Assembly (NCBI GenBank): GCA_014730345.1
Contig: WJIJ01000067.1
Span: 1-49,423 of the forward strand
Direction of reading: 5' to 3'
Source of the DNA: Candidatus Zixiibacteriota bacterium
Lineage (GTDB): Bacteria > Zixibacteria > MSB-5A5 > UM-FILTER-46-8
Length of the DNA stretch: 49,423 nucleotides
Position numbers and translations under genes: made by a program. Of this stretch, positions 9,447-17,437 are shown piece by piece. The notes under the pieces were generated by a model that did not search any database, was not told the origin of the DNA, and was given only the letters and a program-made list of their open reading frames with translations. The stretch's first letter is position 1. Each line of letters starts with the position of its first letter.

Positions 9447-9480
9447 GAGAGCCGAATACCGGCTCTCTTAACTAAGAGAG
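9447..9480 (+). promoter_or_regulatory. Two overlapping, mutually exclusive hairpins between receptor and partner gene
   Basis: GAGAGCCG (9447-9454) pairs with CGGCTCTC (9460-9467). CTCTCTTA (9463-9470) can instead pair with TAAGAGAG (9473-9480). The shared segment means only one can form. No U-run follows either, so this looks like an RNA stability, processing or attenuation element that could set the ratio of receptor to downstream products. Confidence 0.5.
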
Positions 9481-9499
9481 GTTTCAAGGGAGTTTTCTC

Positions 9500-12241
9500 A
9501 TGAACAAATTTAAGAGGATAAATTATAAATTCGGCTTCTTGGTTTTACCGTTTTTGCTTCTCGCGTTTATGATTATGACCTCTGACGGTCTTGGTAGAAC
9601 CATGCCTAAGAAGAAGGAATTCCGGCTGAACAAGCCGATGGTGGGAACGCCGAATGTAACTAACGCAACCCACCGGATTTCGAATATATGGTTTACCATT
9701 ACAAACTGGGGCTTTTTGGGGAGCGCCCAGTCCACAGATATTATCGATTGTGAAACAGGCGAAGTCGCCCCGTCATGCTGGTTCCCTGCGGGTTCGGACC
9801 TGGAATACCTTTTCCAGGGAGCAATCTGGGTGGGAGCTATAGTCGAAGGCGACACACTGGTTTCATGCGGTACTGACGGCTGGTGGGATACCCACGAGTA
9901 TTTTCCGGATGAATCCGGTGATTCCACCGGTGAGATCTGGTTAGGCTCTGTGCGGCCTTCAACGGCATATCCCCGCGTAACCGATAATAACTGTTATGAA
10001 TATCAGATACCGGAATCGCTCTCGATATCCGAGGAAGATTTCATAGCTTATTATACTGACACGAACACGGTTGTCGCCGAGGTAGATCCTATCGACGCGA
10101 GACCGTTGAGGCCCCTGGGTCTCCAGGTGGAGCAGAAGAGTTATTCCTGGTCTTATGAATACGCCGAGGATTTCATTCTTTTCGACTTCAAGTTGACCAA
10201 TATCGGGGAGAACGCGTTATCTGATATGTGGATGGCATTCCATATCGATGCTGACGTTCACCATACTTCCGTAGGTTCTCCGGGAGCGCAGGACGATATC
10301 ACCGGCTTTCTGGAGAAATCACAGCCAATCGAGGGTGTTGACAGTCTCGATATTAACACTGCGTACATTATGGACAACGATGGCGACCCTGGAGACGGCG
10401 ATGTTTGGGACAACCGATCAGTGCGCGGTTTGACCGGCACCCGTGTTGTACGTTTGCCCGAGGGCGTGGACAGCCTTGGTTTTAACTGGTGGATTTCGAA
10501 TGTGAATTCCCAGTTGGACTGGGGTCCGCAATGGCTTTCCAATTACATAGGACGTTTCCCGGGCGGTGGTTTAGGCACACCCGGCGGTGATGCTACGCGT
10601 TATTACATCCTTTCGAATTTCGAGTTTGACTATGACCAGGTTTTCGCGGCGATAGATTGGACGGCGGAAGATGATCCGCCGGGAGGAAAAACATGGTTGG
10701 CTCCTCTGGGTGAGGATCTGGCCACAGATTTAGCGAATGGGTATGATACCCGGTATACATATTCATTCGGGCCATTCCCGACTATCGACCCGGGCGATTC
10801 GGTTCTTCTAACGGTAGCTTATGTTGCCGGCGCGGATCTTCATGTCAATCCGCTTGATTACTCGGAAACACTCGAAAATAACGAAACTAACAGGACCGCG
10901 ATTGAATCATTTATAGGCAGGTTGGATTTCAGCGATTTCGCCTTGAACGCCACCTGGGCTGACTGGGTATATGACAACCCGGGAGTGGATACTGACGGCG
11001 ATGGCAACTTCGGTGATTGCGGTCAGTGGGAATTCGATGGAACAGGGGATTCTACCTGCGCATTGTGGGTGAAGGGCGATGGAGTACCTGATTTCAGCGG
11101 TCCTCCGCCTCCGCCTTCGCCGCGTCCGCTGAACTTCTCTACGGAAGTAAATTCTGTTACCCTTTCCTGGAATTCCACGGTATCCGAGTATACTGAGGAT
11201 ACTTTTGGTAATGGATTTGATTTCGAGGGTTATAATGTTTACAGGTCGAGGTCTCAAAGGCTCGATGAGTTTACCTTATTGGGATCTTACGACCGTATAG
11301 ACTATGACAGTTTCTATTATGACCCGTTAAGAGGCAGGATGGTTCTCGGTAAATCAAGGCCGCTGACTCTCAAGGAACTGAAGGAGAGATACGGAAGCAA
11401 AGTTACTTCCGGCCAGATAGGCCAGAACGTACCGTTCATTGTAGAGAACAAACCGCCTTATGAGCCGTTGCATTGCCCGATGGACCACGGATTCAAGGTA
11501 TACCGTCCCCATGGCAACAACACCGGGCTTTACGAGGACTATACAATAGTCAATAAGATACTCGATGGCGTTATCGGGCCAGACGGCGAGGTTATAGAAG
11601 CTGACACCACATGGTTGACGTTCGATTTTAAGAACGACGCGAACCATATATTTGACAGTACTGTGGTAAATGGCGATACATTGTCCGATGGTACGGCTGT
11701 TGACAAACATTACTACAGCTACAAGATTACCGGTTCGCTTTCCAGTATTCCTTATTACTATTCTGTAACTTCCCTGGATTATGGTGATCCCCGTACAAAG
11801 CTTGCTCCGCTGGAGAGTTCGAAGGGAATCAACATGACCTCGATTTACGCGATCAACGATTTCGAAAAGGTAGAGGCTAACCAGGTTTATGTCTATCCCA
11901 ACCCGTACATAGATGACGGCCGTTACCGGACGGAGGGCTGGGAGGATATTAACCAGGATCCCCAGTACTCCAAGAGGATATATTTTGCCAACTTGCCTCC
12001 GGGTGACGTTACAATCAGGATATTTACCTTAGATGGCGACCTTGTTGATAGAATAAACGTAACCTCGAATCCAGTGGATGATAATTCGCAAACCGAAAAC
12101 CAGCTTGTAGAGGTCGATCAACCGATCGTAAGCTGGGATCTAATCTCCCGAAACACGCAATCGATCGTATCCGGAATATACCTGTTCAGCGTAGAATCGG
12201 ATTTCGGGCGGCAGATTGGCAAATTCGTGGTTATTAAGTAG
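9500..12241 (+). CDS. Large secreted receptor-partner protein with FnIII-like segment and variant sorting domain
   Basis: The 913-residue product starts at an ATG 7 nt after GGGAG, 56 bp past the receptor gene. A hydrophobic segment at ~12-28 (FLVLPFLLLAFMIM) is a likely signal peptide. The N-terminal ~530 residues have no family I recognise; they are rich in Trp, Tyr and acidic residues and include phrases such as FNWWISNVNSQ. A proline linker (GPPPPPSPRPL, ~535) leads to a FnIII-like segment with NVYRSRS. The end (from ~796) has VYVYPNPYID instead of NYPNPFN, then RIFTLDGDLV, SGIYLFSV and the final KFVVIK. This is a divergent form of the T9SS C-terminal domain. In many FCB genomes such a protein follows a SusC-like receptor and precedes a PorV/PorQ gene; I infer it is the surface-exposed partner of the receptor. 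Biochemical role unknown. Confidence 0.88.
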   Translation: MNKFKRINYKFGFLVLPFLLLAFMIMTSDGLGRTMPKKKEFRLNKPMVGTPNVTNATHRISNIWFTITNWGFLGSAQSTDIIDCETGEVAPSCWFPAGSDLEYLFQGAIWVGAIVEGDTLVSCGTDGWWDTHEYFPDESGDSTGEIWLGSVRPSTAYPRVTDNNCYEYQIPESLSISEEDFIAYYTDTNTVVAEVDPIDARPLRPLGLQVEQKSYSWSYEYAEDFILFDFKLTNIGENALSDMWMAFHIDADVHHTSVGSPGAQDDITGFLEKSQPIEGVDSLDINTAYIMDNDGDPGDGDVWDNRSVRGLTGTRVVRLPEGVDSLGFNWWISNVNSQLDWGPQWLSNYIGRFPGGGLGTPGGDATRYYILSNFEFDYDQVFAAIDWTAEDDPPGGKTWLAPLGEDLATDLANGYDTRYTYSFGPFPTIDPGDSVLLTVAYVAGADLHVNPLDYSETLENNETNRTAIESFIGRLDFSDFALNATWADWVYDNPGVDTDGDGNFGDCGQWEFDGTGDSTCALWVKGDGVPDFSGPPPPPSPRPLNFSTEVNSVTLSWNSTVSEYTEDTFGNGFDFEGYNVYRSRSQRLDEFTLLGSYDRIDYDSFYYDPLRGRMVLGKSRPLTLKELKERYGSKVTSGQIGQNVPFIVENKPPYEPLHCPMDHGFKVYRPHGNNTGLYEDYTIVNKILDGVIGPDGEVIEADTTWLTFDFKNDANHIFDSTVVNGDTLSDGTAVDKHYYSYKITGSLSSIPYYYSVTSLDYGDPRTKLAPLESSKGINMTSIYAINDFEKVEANQVYVYPNPYIDDGRYRTEGWEDINQDPQYSKRIYFANLPPGDVTIRIFTLDGDLVDRINVTSNPVDDNSQTENQLVEVDQPIVSWDLISRNTQSIVSGIYLFSVESDFGRQIGKFVVIK

Positions 12242-12282
12242 TTGGGATGAATATAATGTTTAAAGATAATAAGGAGAAAATT

Positions 12283-13236
12283 ATGAGACAGGCAGCGGTA
12301 ATAGCCATCGCCGTGCTTCTTCTCCCAACGCTTGCGTTCGGGCAGGCCAAGGTGGGAACCGCCGGCGCTCAATTTCTGGAGATTGGCGTATCCGCGCGCG
12401 GCATGGCTCTGGGAAACGCGATAGTGGCAAATGTAGACGATGCGTCGGCGGTTTATTATAATCCGGCTGCCATCGGCGAGTTTGACAGATATAAAGCGAT
12501 GTTTACCCACATATCTTATGTAGCGGATATAAACTACGAATTTGCCGCTTTGACCATGCCGGTCAATGCCTTAATGGGCAATGTAGGGATAGCGTTTTAC
12601 ATGTTGTCCACTGATGACATGCCGGTAACGTCCTTTAAGAATCCTACCGGAGCAGGCGCGCCGACATTCCAGGCAAAGGATTACGCGTTAGCGTTTACTT
12701 ATGCCGCGCCATGGACGGAGCATTTCAGCCTGGGGGTTACTGTAAAGTATATCGCCGAGCTGTATCATGATTACAAGGCGGAAGGCTGGGCGGCTGATGT
12801 GGGGACTTATTACAACACCGGATTCCGTAATCTGCGGATATGCATGTTGTTATCGAACTTCGGTCCGGATTTAAAATTTATTGAGGAAAAATATCCATTA
12901 CCCCAGGATTTCAAATTCGGCGTATCCATAGATGTGCTCCAGGGACCAACCCACAGGTTGATATTCCTGGGACAGATGGCCCACCCAAATGATAATCTCG
13001 AAAAGTACGCGACCGGTTTCGAGTACTGGTTTAACGACTTCGTGGCCCTCAGAGTAGGAAGAAATTATAATGTCGATTATGTATCGTCCAATGATTTCAT
13101 GAAATTTGAGGGTATGTCTTTTGGCGCCGGGTTGAAGATGGATGTTTCTAATTTCACCATGGGAGTCGATTATGGTTACCAGGATTTTGGTTTCCTGGAC
13201 GACACCCATAGGTTCTCGTTGAGCTTGGAATTTTAA
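12283..13236 (+). CDS. PorV/PorQ-family outer-membrane beta-barrel protein
   Basis: I start the gene at 12283, not at the in-frame ATG at 12247, because AAGGAG lies 6 nt before it and the resulting 317-residue protein begins directly with a clean signal peptide (MRQAAVIAIAVLLLPTLAFG, cleaved before QAKVG). The mature N-terminus reads AGAQFLEIGVSARGMALGNA followed by DDASAVYYNPAAI, the hallmark of the PorV/PorQ (UPF0164, FadL-like) family. The remainder alternates strands and ends in FSLSLEF, an aromatic barrel terminus. In Bacteroidota, PorV carries cargo bearing T9SS C-terminal domains from the translocon to the attachment complex. Members encoded next to TonB receptors, as here, are more likely dedicated paralogs; which role this one has cannot be told from sequence. 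It lies 41 bp after the 913-residue gene, in the same operon. Confidence 0.92.
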   Translation: MRQAAVIAIAVLLLPTLAFGQAKVGTAGAQFLEIGVSARGMALGNAIVANVDDASAVYYNPAAIGEFDRYKAMFTHISYVADINYEFAALTMPVNALMGNVGIAFYMLSTDDMPVTSFKNPTGAGAPTFQAKDYALAFTYAAPWTEHFSLGVTVKYIAELYHDYKAEGWAADVGTYYNTGFRNLRICMLLSNFGPDLKFIEEKYPLPQDFKFGVSIDVLQGPTHRLIFLGQMAHPNDNLEKYATGFEYWFNDFVALRVGRNYNVDYVSSNDFMKFEGMSFGAGLKMDVSNFTMGVDYGYQDFGFLDDTHRFSLSLEF

Positions 13237-13260
13237 TAGGTTTACCGGAGGTCAAACACA

Positions 13261-15039
13261 ATGCACATAAAGAAAAAGCTCTGGGCTTTACCATTTATCA
13301 TAGTAACAACCGCGCTTGTGATGATAGGGTGTTCGGAGTTGGAATTAAGCGGTACGGCGCCGGATAATATAAGGCCGGAAGTTACCTTTTCCAACGTGCC
13401 AAACGATTCATCGTATTATTCTTCCAACCCGGAGGTAAACTGGTTCGGAAACGATGTAGACGGGCAGATTATTCAGTATCATTACAAAGTGATATTGAAG
13501 GACAGCCTTGCGGTTGCTTTGCAGGAATTCCTGGGTTCGTTCAGCACTCCGGATTCGTCCTGGATATCCGTGGAAACGGAATCAGACACTGTGGCGCTGT
13601 ATGCTTCACCGGAACCGGATGAGTACCTCGAGCAGTACATATTCCTCTGCGCCGAGGATGATGACGGCGCGTATTCCGATTTAGCTTACAAACTTTTCGC
13701 CAGGAACAACCATGCTCCCGACACCCACATCGAGGTAATTGAATCGGATACTATAGCCGGTTATGTATATTACAGTTATCCGTACTTAACCGATTATTAC
13801 GATGGCTTAAGACTGCAGTGGGAAGGTTCGGACTCCCTGGACTTCCCCGACGAACAGCCCGATTTCGAATTCCATTGGACATTGTATGGTCCCTTTGATG
13901 ATGAGCCATATATCGGTTTGGATTCATCGACATTCGATACGACAATGATCTATACGGCTTACGATTCGACATCGAACCAGACAGTAACCTGGGAGTCCTA
14001 TGATTCCACAAATCTCGATGTCTGGGTAGATGACGAGGATGTAACCCTCTATAATTTGCGTACCGGTTATTATGTGTTCCGGGTATTATCCAAGGATGAC
14101 GCTGAAGTGGTCGACCAAACCCCGCTGGATACGCTGACGGGTGAATACGAGTCGATTAAAATAATCCGGTTCGTGGAGCCTTTCTGGGTTACCGGTGAGG
14201 ATGCCGAGGAACTTCTGGTACTCGACTTTTCAAGGTACCGCAACTTCCCCGGTGAAAACGAAGAAGAAGATTCAAATTACGTGTTTTACAGGAAGGTGAT
14301 ACAATCGGCGGGAATCGACACATTGACCGAGGTACGCTGGGTACATAACGACAGTTCGGCAACGGTGGAACGGGCGACGTTGATTGAGCACCCGTTGATA
14401 CTGGTGCTGAATGACGACTGGTTCGAGCCAATACCTCAAAATATAAGTATATGGTTCCAAAAGTATCTTGGAGTCGGCGGGCAGATGATGGTAACAGGCC
14501 GTTACTGTTTCCGTGTCGGCGCCCGTACAAACTACATGGATTCCTTGTATTATGGTGAGGCTGGAGTTGGAACCGGTGTTGTAGCCGGCAATAACCAGCA
14601 GGGCTACCTCGCGCGCGACTATTTCAACCTCTACTATAGTATATTCCCCGGCTGGAACTTCCAGAATAATCTCAACCATGAGATGACCGGGGCTACCAGT
14701 GTTTACAGCGGATTACCCAATGTAAGTTTCGACACCACTAAGGTTCAGCAGGTTGTGGGGACGTTCTATACGGTGAACACCAATTACCTGCCGGCGGTGG
14801 AGAAATTGGTAAGGAATGCGGAGTCGCAGACTCTCTACGAGTTTAAATCGTTCCAACCGGAGTTTTCCGACTTCGATGGCTTCCCGGTGGCGAATTATTA
14901 CGCGCCGCGGATAATGATTGGCGAGAATATGCGTACCGCGTTCAAGACATCGTACTTTGCTTTCCCTCTTTATTATGCGGAGGAAAGCCAGGCGATAGAT
15001 GTTCTCACAACGATGTTTGGCATATACGGAATACAATAG
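13261..15039 (+). CDS. Lipoprotein with Ig-like N-terminus and GATase-like C-terminal domain
   Basis: The 592-residue product has a GGAGG SD and lies 24 bp after the PorV-like gene. The start MHIKKKLW, a hydrophobic stretch and MIGC with Cys24 form a lipobox, so it is probably lipid-anchored to the outer membrane; Ser follows the Cys. Residues ~35-150 look like Ig/FnIII strands (EVNWFGNDVDGQIIQYHYKV). Residues ~317-410 read as a Rossmann/GATase1-like unit (LLVLDFSRY, a FYRKVIQSAG helix, LILVLNDDWF, WFQKYLGVGGQMMVTGR), similar in pattern to ThuA-like and DUF4350-like domains, but I see no Cys-His catalytic pair. It is the last gene of the 6159 operon and is followed at once by a terminator. 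By analogy with SusC/SusD pairs it may be the substrate-binding or structural lipoprotein of the receptor; that is inference. Confidence 0.88.
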   Translation: MHIKKKLWALPFIIVTTALVMIGCSELELSGTAPDNIRPEVTFSNVPNDSSYYSSNPEVNWFGNDVDGQIIQYHYKVILKDSLAVALQEFLGSFSTPDSSWISVETESDTVALYASPEPDEYLEQYIFLCAEDDDGAYSDLAYKLFARNNHAPDTHIEVIESDTIAGYVYYSYPYLTDYYDGLRLQWEGSDSLDFPDEQPDFEFHWTLYGPFDDEPYIGLDSSTFDTTMIYTAYDSTSNQTVTWESYDSTNLDVWVDDEDVTLYNLRTGYYVFRVLSKDDAEVVDQTPLDTLTGEYESIKIIRFVEPFWVTGEDAEELLVLDFSRYRNFPGENEEEDSNYVFYRKVIQSAGIDTLTEVRWVHNDSSATVERATLIEHPLILVLNDDWFEPIPQNISIWFQKYLGVGGQMMVTGRYCFRVGARTNYMDSLYYGEAGVGTGVVAGNNQQGYLARDYFNLYYSIFPGWNFQNNLNHEMTGATSVYSGLPNVSFDTTKVQQVVGTFYTVNTNYLPAVEKLVRNAESQTLYEFKSFQPEFSDFDGFPVANYYAPRIMIGENMRTAFKTSYFAFPLYYAEESQAIDVLTTMFGIYGIQ

Positions 15040-15065
15040 CGATATAGCGCAAACGCTTTTAACAA

Positions 15066-15092
15066 GGGATCGGCCCGGCCGGTCCCTTTTTT
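15066..15092 (+). terminator. Rho-independent terminator of the 6159-15039 operon
   Basis: GGGATCGGC (15066-15074) pairs with GCCGGTCCC (15078-15086), including one T-G wobble, across a 3-nt loop, followed by six T (15087-15092). It overlaps the stop of the convergent gene ending at 15091. Read leftward it lacks a good U-tract, so it serves mainly the plus strand. Confidence 0.82.
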
Positions 15093-17385
15093 AATGGCGC
15101 TGTTTGATATTTCTTATGATTTCGAGATTTTCCAAAGCGGGGGCGAAAGCGGAATCGATCTGCAATGCCTTGTTGAAAAGGGATTCCGCCCTGTCGAGAT
15201 TCCCGGATTTGGCATTAACCAGGGCGAGATTATAAACGGCAATTATATTCGTGGGTTCGATACCGACGGCGCGGCTGAGGTATTCAACGGCGTTGGTATA
15301 ATCCTTTTTAAAATCGTAAATGAGCCCGGCGTTTATATAAGCCTGGGTGAATAATGAATCCCTTTTTACCACCTCATTCAATAAATCAAGAGCTGTATCG
15401 AAGTTTTTCCTGTCTATCTCAATAGCGGCTAAATTATACATAGCCATTGTCCGGGTTTTTTCGGGCGCCGAGGAATAGGGCAGGTCTTCAGAATATATCT
15501 TCCCAAGGTTATAGTCGGAAACGAGGTTTTTACTATCGCTCTCGATAATCTGCCGGTAGTAAAATCCGGCAGAATCCGTACGGCCGGTTTGCTGGAAGAT
15601 TTTACCAAGGGCGAGTTGAATATTTATGTCATCGGGAAACTGCCGGCAGTATCTCCGGGCGTGCTGGAGAGCGGCGGTTGTGTCTCCGCGGTTCATGTAT
15701 ATCTGGACGATATTCAATGCCGCGGGTACCATGTTTGGTTTTACTATCATGGATTTTTCAGCGTAATCCAGGGCTTGGTCGTGATTCCCACGCAGTAATT
15801 CAATGGTGGAAAGATTAAGATACGCCCGCGCTTCGCCGGGATGGAATTTCAGCTCCCTTTTATAATAGAATACCGCGCTGTCATAATCGCCATTGTAAAA
15901 ATGAATATTTCCGAGGTTAAGGTTGGCCTGGGCCACCTCGCTATCGTTTCCGGCCGCGTCATGGTAGTATTCCCGGGCATCCTCCCAATTGCCGCCTCGG
16001 AGATAAATATTCCCGAGGTTGTAGTAAGCCTGGGCATAGTTGTCTTTATCGATACCGGTGAAGTTTGTTATAGAAATAACGAATGCTAAAATCCCCAGCG
16101 CGATAGCGATTATTAATTTTGCCGGGAAATTCCGGCTTTCAATTCCGGAATATATTTTATAGAGACCATACCCGGCAAAGATGGACAAATAGGGGATAAA
16201 AGGCAGGCGGAAACGTGAGGTTACAAAAAAGAGTATCATGGTCAGCCAAAGGGACACTGTAATCATCCACAGCAAGAGGGTGTTTTTATCCCTAAAACCG
16301 GTAATAATGTTGCCGATTACCGCGAGCCCGAGTATAAAAGCGAAGGGGATAAAAGAAACCCGGGAAATGGACGCGAATCTTTTCGAGAAATAGAGATTCT
16401 GGTTGTTTGAGATTTCGAAATTGTTTATTGACAGATAAGCTTTTTTGAGGGCTAAGCCAACTGCATCGATGGGATTTACCGCCCAATAAGATAAGCCTTT
16501 AGAATAATAAAAGCTCGAAACTTCCGATGGTTTCATATCCTGCCTGCCGGTTTCTTTCTCGGCGAGGTATTCGCAGTCCTCATATTCCCAGCTTGCCCCG
16601 AATTCGGGCATGTTGGCGGTCATACCATCGGCGGCTTTATTGTTGCCGATATAGAAGTTTATTCCTCCCTGCGATGCTATCAGCACCGTGTCGTTGCCAA
16701 GGAAGTAATTAACGGCGGTTACAGGCAGAATCGGGATCACTGAAACAGCTATGAATACAACGGTTTTGGGTATGTTTTTGGTTTTGAAATAGACAAAGAT
16801 TATGACGGGTACACAAAATAAAAGGATGTTCGCGCGGGTAACGGCCGCTAAGCCGAGGGCGAATCCAGCTATTGCAATGGTAAAGATTTTAGAATTATCC
16901 TCAACGCCCCGCAAAATCAAATAAACGGCTACAATAGTGAAAAAGGAGAAGAGGGTGTCCACTAAGAGCTTTCCCTCGAAATACAATGGCGGGAAATAGA
17001 GGATATACAATAAGCTCGCGATGATCGCGGCGGTCAGGTTAAAATAGCGGTATGAAATGGCAAAAATAAAAACTACTATGGCTATTCCGAGTAGATGCCC
17101 GGCGAGGGACGCGATGAAAAGATTAATATCAAAAATGATATATATAATCCCGAGGAAAAATGGATATGCCGGCGCCCGGAAGAACGGGCCGTTGATAACC
17201 AACTCCCTGTTAGCGATATCAACTGCCAAAAGGTGGTGGTAGAGGGCGTCGATGCTGGGATTATAGAAAAACGGACTGTTTGAAGATGATTGCACCAGGT
17301 AAACAATCCGAATTATCAGCGCGGCCGCCGTTAAACCCGTCGCCCAGATGATATGGGGTTTTAAAAAATGCTCGCGTATTCCCAT
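15091..17385 (-). CDS. GT39/ArnT-like polytopic glycosyltransferase fused to C-terminal TPRs
   Basis: The 764-residue protein has ~10 predicted membrane helices in its first ~445 residues, starting with WATGLTAAALIIRIVYLV. The first outer loop carries NPSIDALYHH, matching the catalytic Asp loop of the PMT/ArnT (GT39, GT83) fold, and GPFFRAPAYPFFLG follows as in this family. Residues ~448-755 contain about eight TPRs (for example AYYNLGNIYLRGGNWEDA and AYINAGLIYDFKKDYTNA). Such enzymes move sugars from polyprenyl-phosphate carriers to acceptors on the outer side of the inner membrane. The membrane-PMT-plus-TPR order recalls eukaryotic TMTC O-mannosyltransferases. Acceptor unknown; a gene cluster of exported proteins makes protein glycosylation plausible. 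The start has no SD, but a canonical promoter places transcription start at or next to the ATG, so translation is probably leaderless. Confidence 0.9.
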   Translation of the reverse strand: MGIREHFLKPHIIWATGLTAAALIIRIVYLVQSSSNSPFFYNPSIDALYHHLLAVDIANRELVINGPFFRAPAYPFFLGIIYIIFDINLFIASLAGHLLGIAIVVFIFAISYRYFNLTAAIIASLLYILYFPPLYFEGKLLVDTLFSFFTIVAVYLILRGVEDNSKIFTIAIAGFALGLAAVTRANILLFCVPVIIFVYFKTKNIPKTVVFIAVSVIPILPVTAVNYFLGNDTVLIASQGGINFYIGNNKAADGMTANMPEFGASWEYEDCEYLAEKETGRQDMKPSEVSSFYYSKGLSYWAVNPIDAVGLALKKAYLSINNFEISNNQNLYFSKRFASISRVSFIPFAFILGLAVIGNIITGFRDKNTLLLWMITVSLWLTMILFFVTSRFRLPFIPYLSIFAGYGLYKIYSGIESRNFPAKLIIAIALGILAFVISITNFTGIDKDNYAQAYYNLGNIYLRGGNWEDAREYYHDAAGNDSEVAQANLNLGNIHFYNGDYDSAVFYYKRELKFHPGEARAYLNLSTIELLRGNHDQALDYAEKSMIVKPNMVPAALNIVQIYMNRGDTTAALQHARRYCRQFPDDINIQLALGKIFQQTGRTDSAGFYYRQIIESDSKNLVSDYNLGKIYSEDLPYSSAPEKTRTMAMYNLAAIEIDRKNFDTALDLLNEVVKRDSLFTQAYINAGLIYDFKKDYTNAVEYLSRAVGIEPTNIIAVYNLALVNAKSGNLDRAESLFNKALQIDSAFAPALENLEIIRNIKQRH

Positions 17386-17391
17386 GCGGCG

Positions 17392-17421
17392 AATATATCA
17401 GGATGATATAGCTTTTGTCAA
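17392..17421 (-). promoter_or_regulatory. Canonical sigma70 promoter giving a leaderless mRNA for the GT39-TPR gene
   Basis: On the minus strand TTGACA (17421-17416) is followed by an 18-bp spacer and TATATT (17397-17392). Only 6 bp separate the -10 from the ATG at 17385, so transcription should start at the A of the start codon or one base away. No SD precedes this ATG, in contrast with nearly all other genes here. The promoter lies in the 52-bp gap after the carboxypeptidase gene, making the GT gene a separate transcription unit. Confidence 0.7.
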
Positions 17422-17437
17422 CTGCTGATGCGGGTTA

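Noticed and set aside
12247-12282. Upstream ATG as start of the PorV-like gene
   Set aside because: It adds 12 residues ahead of a normal signal peptide and has a poor SD, whereas the ATG at 12283 follows AAGGAG with ideal spacing.
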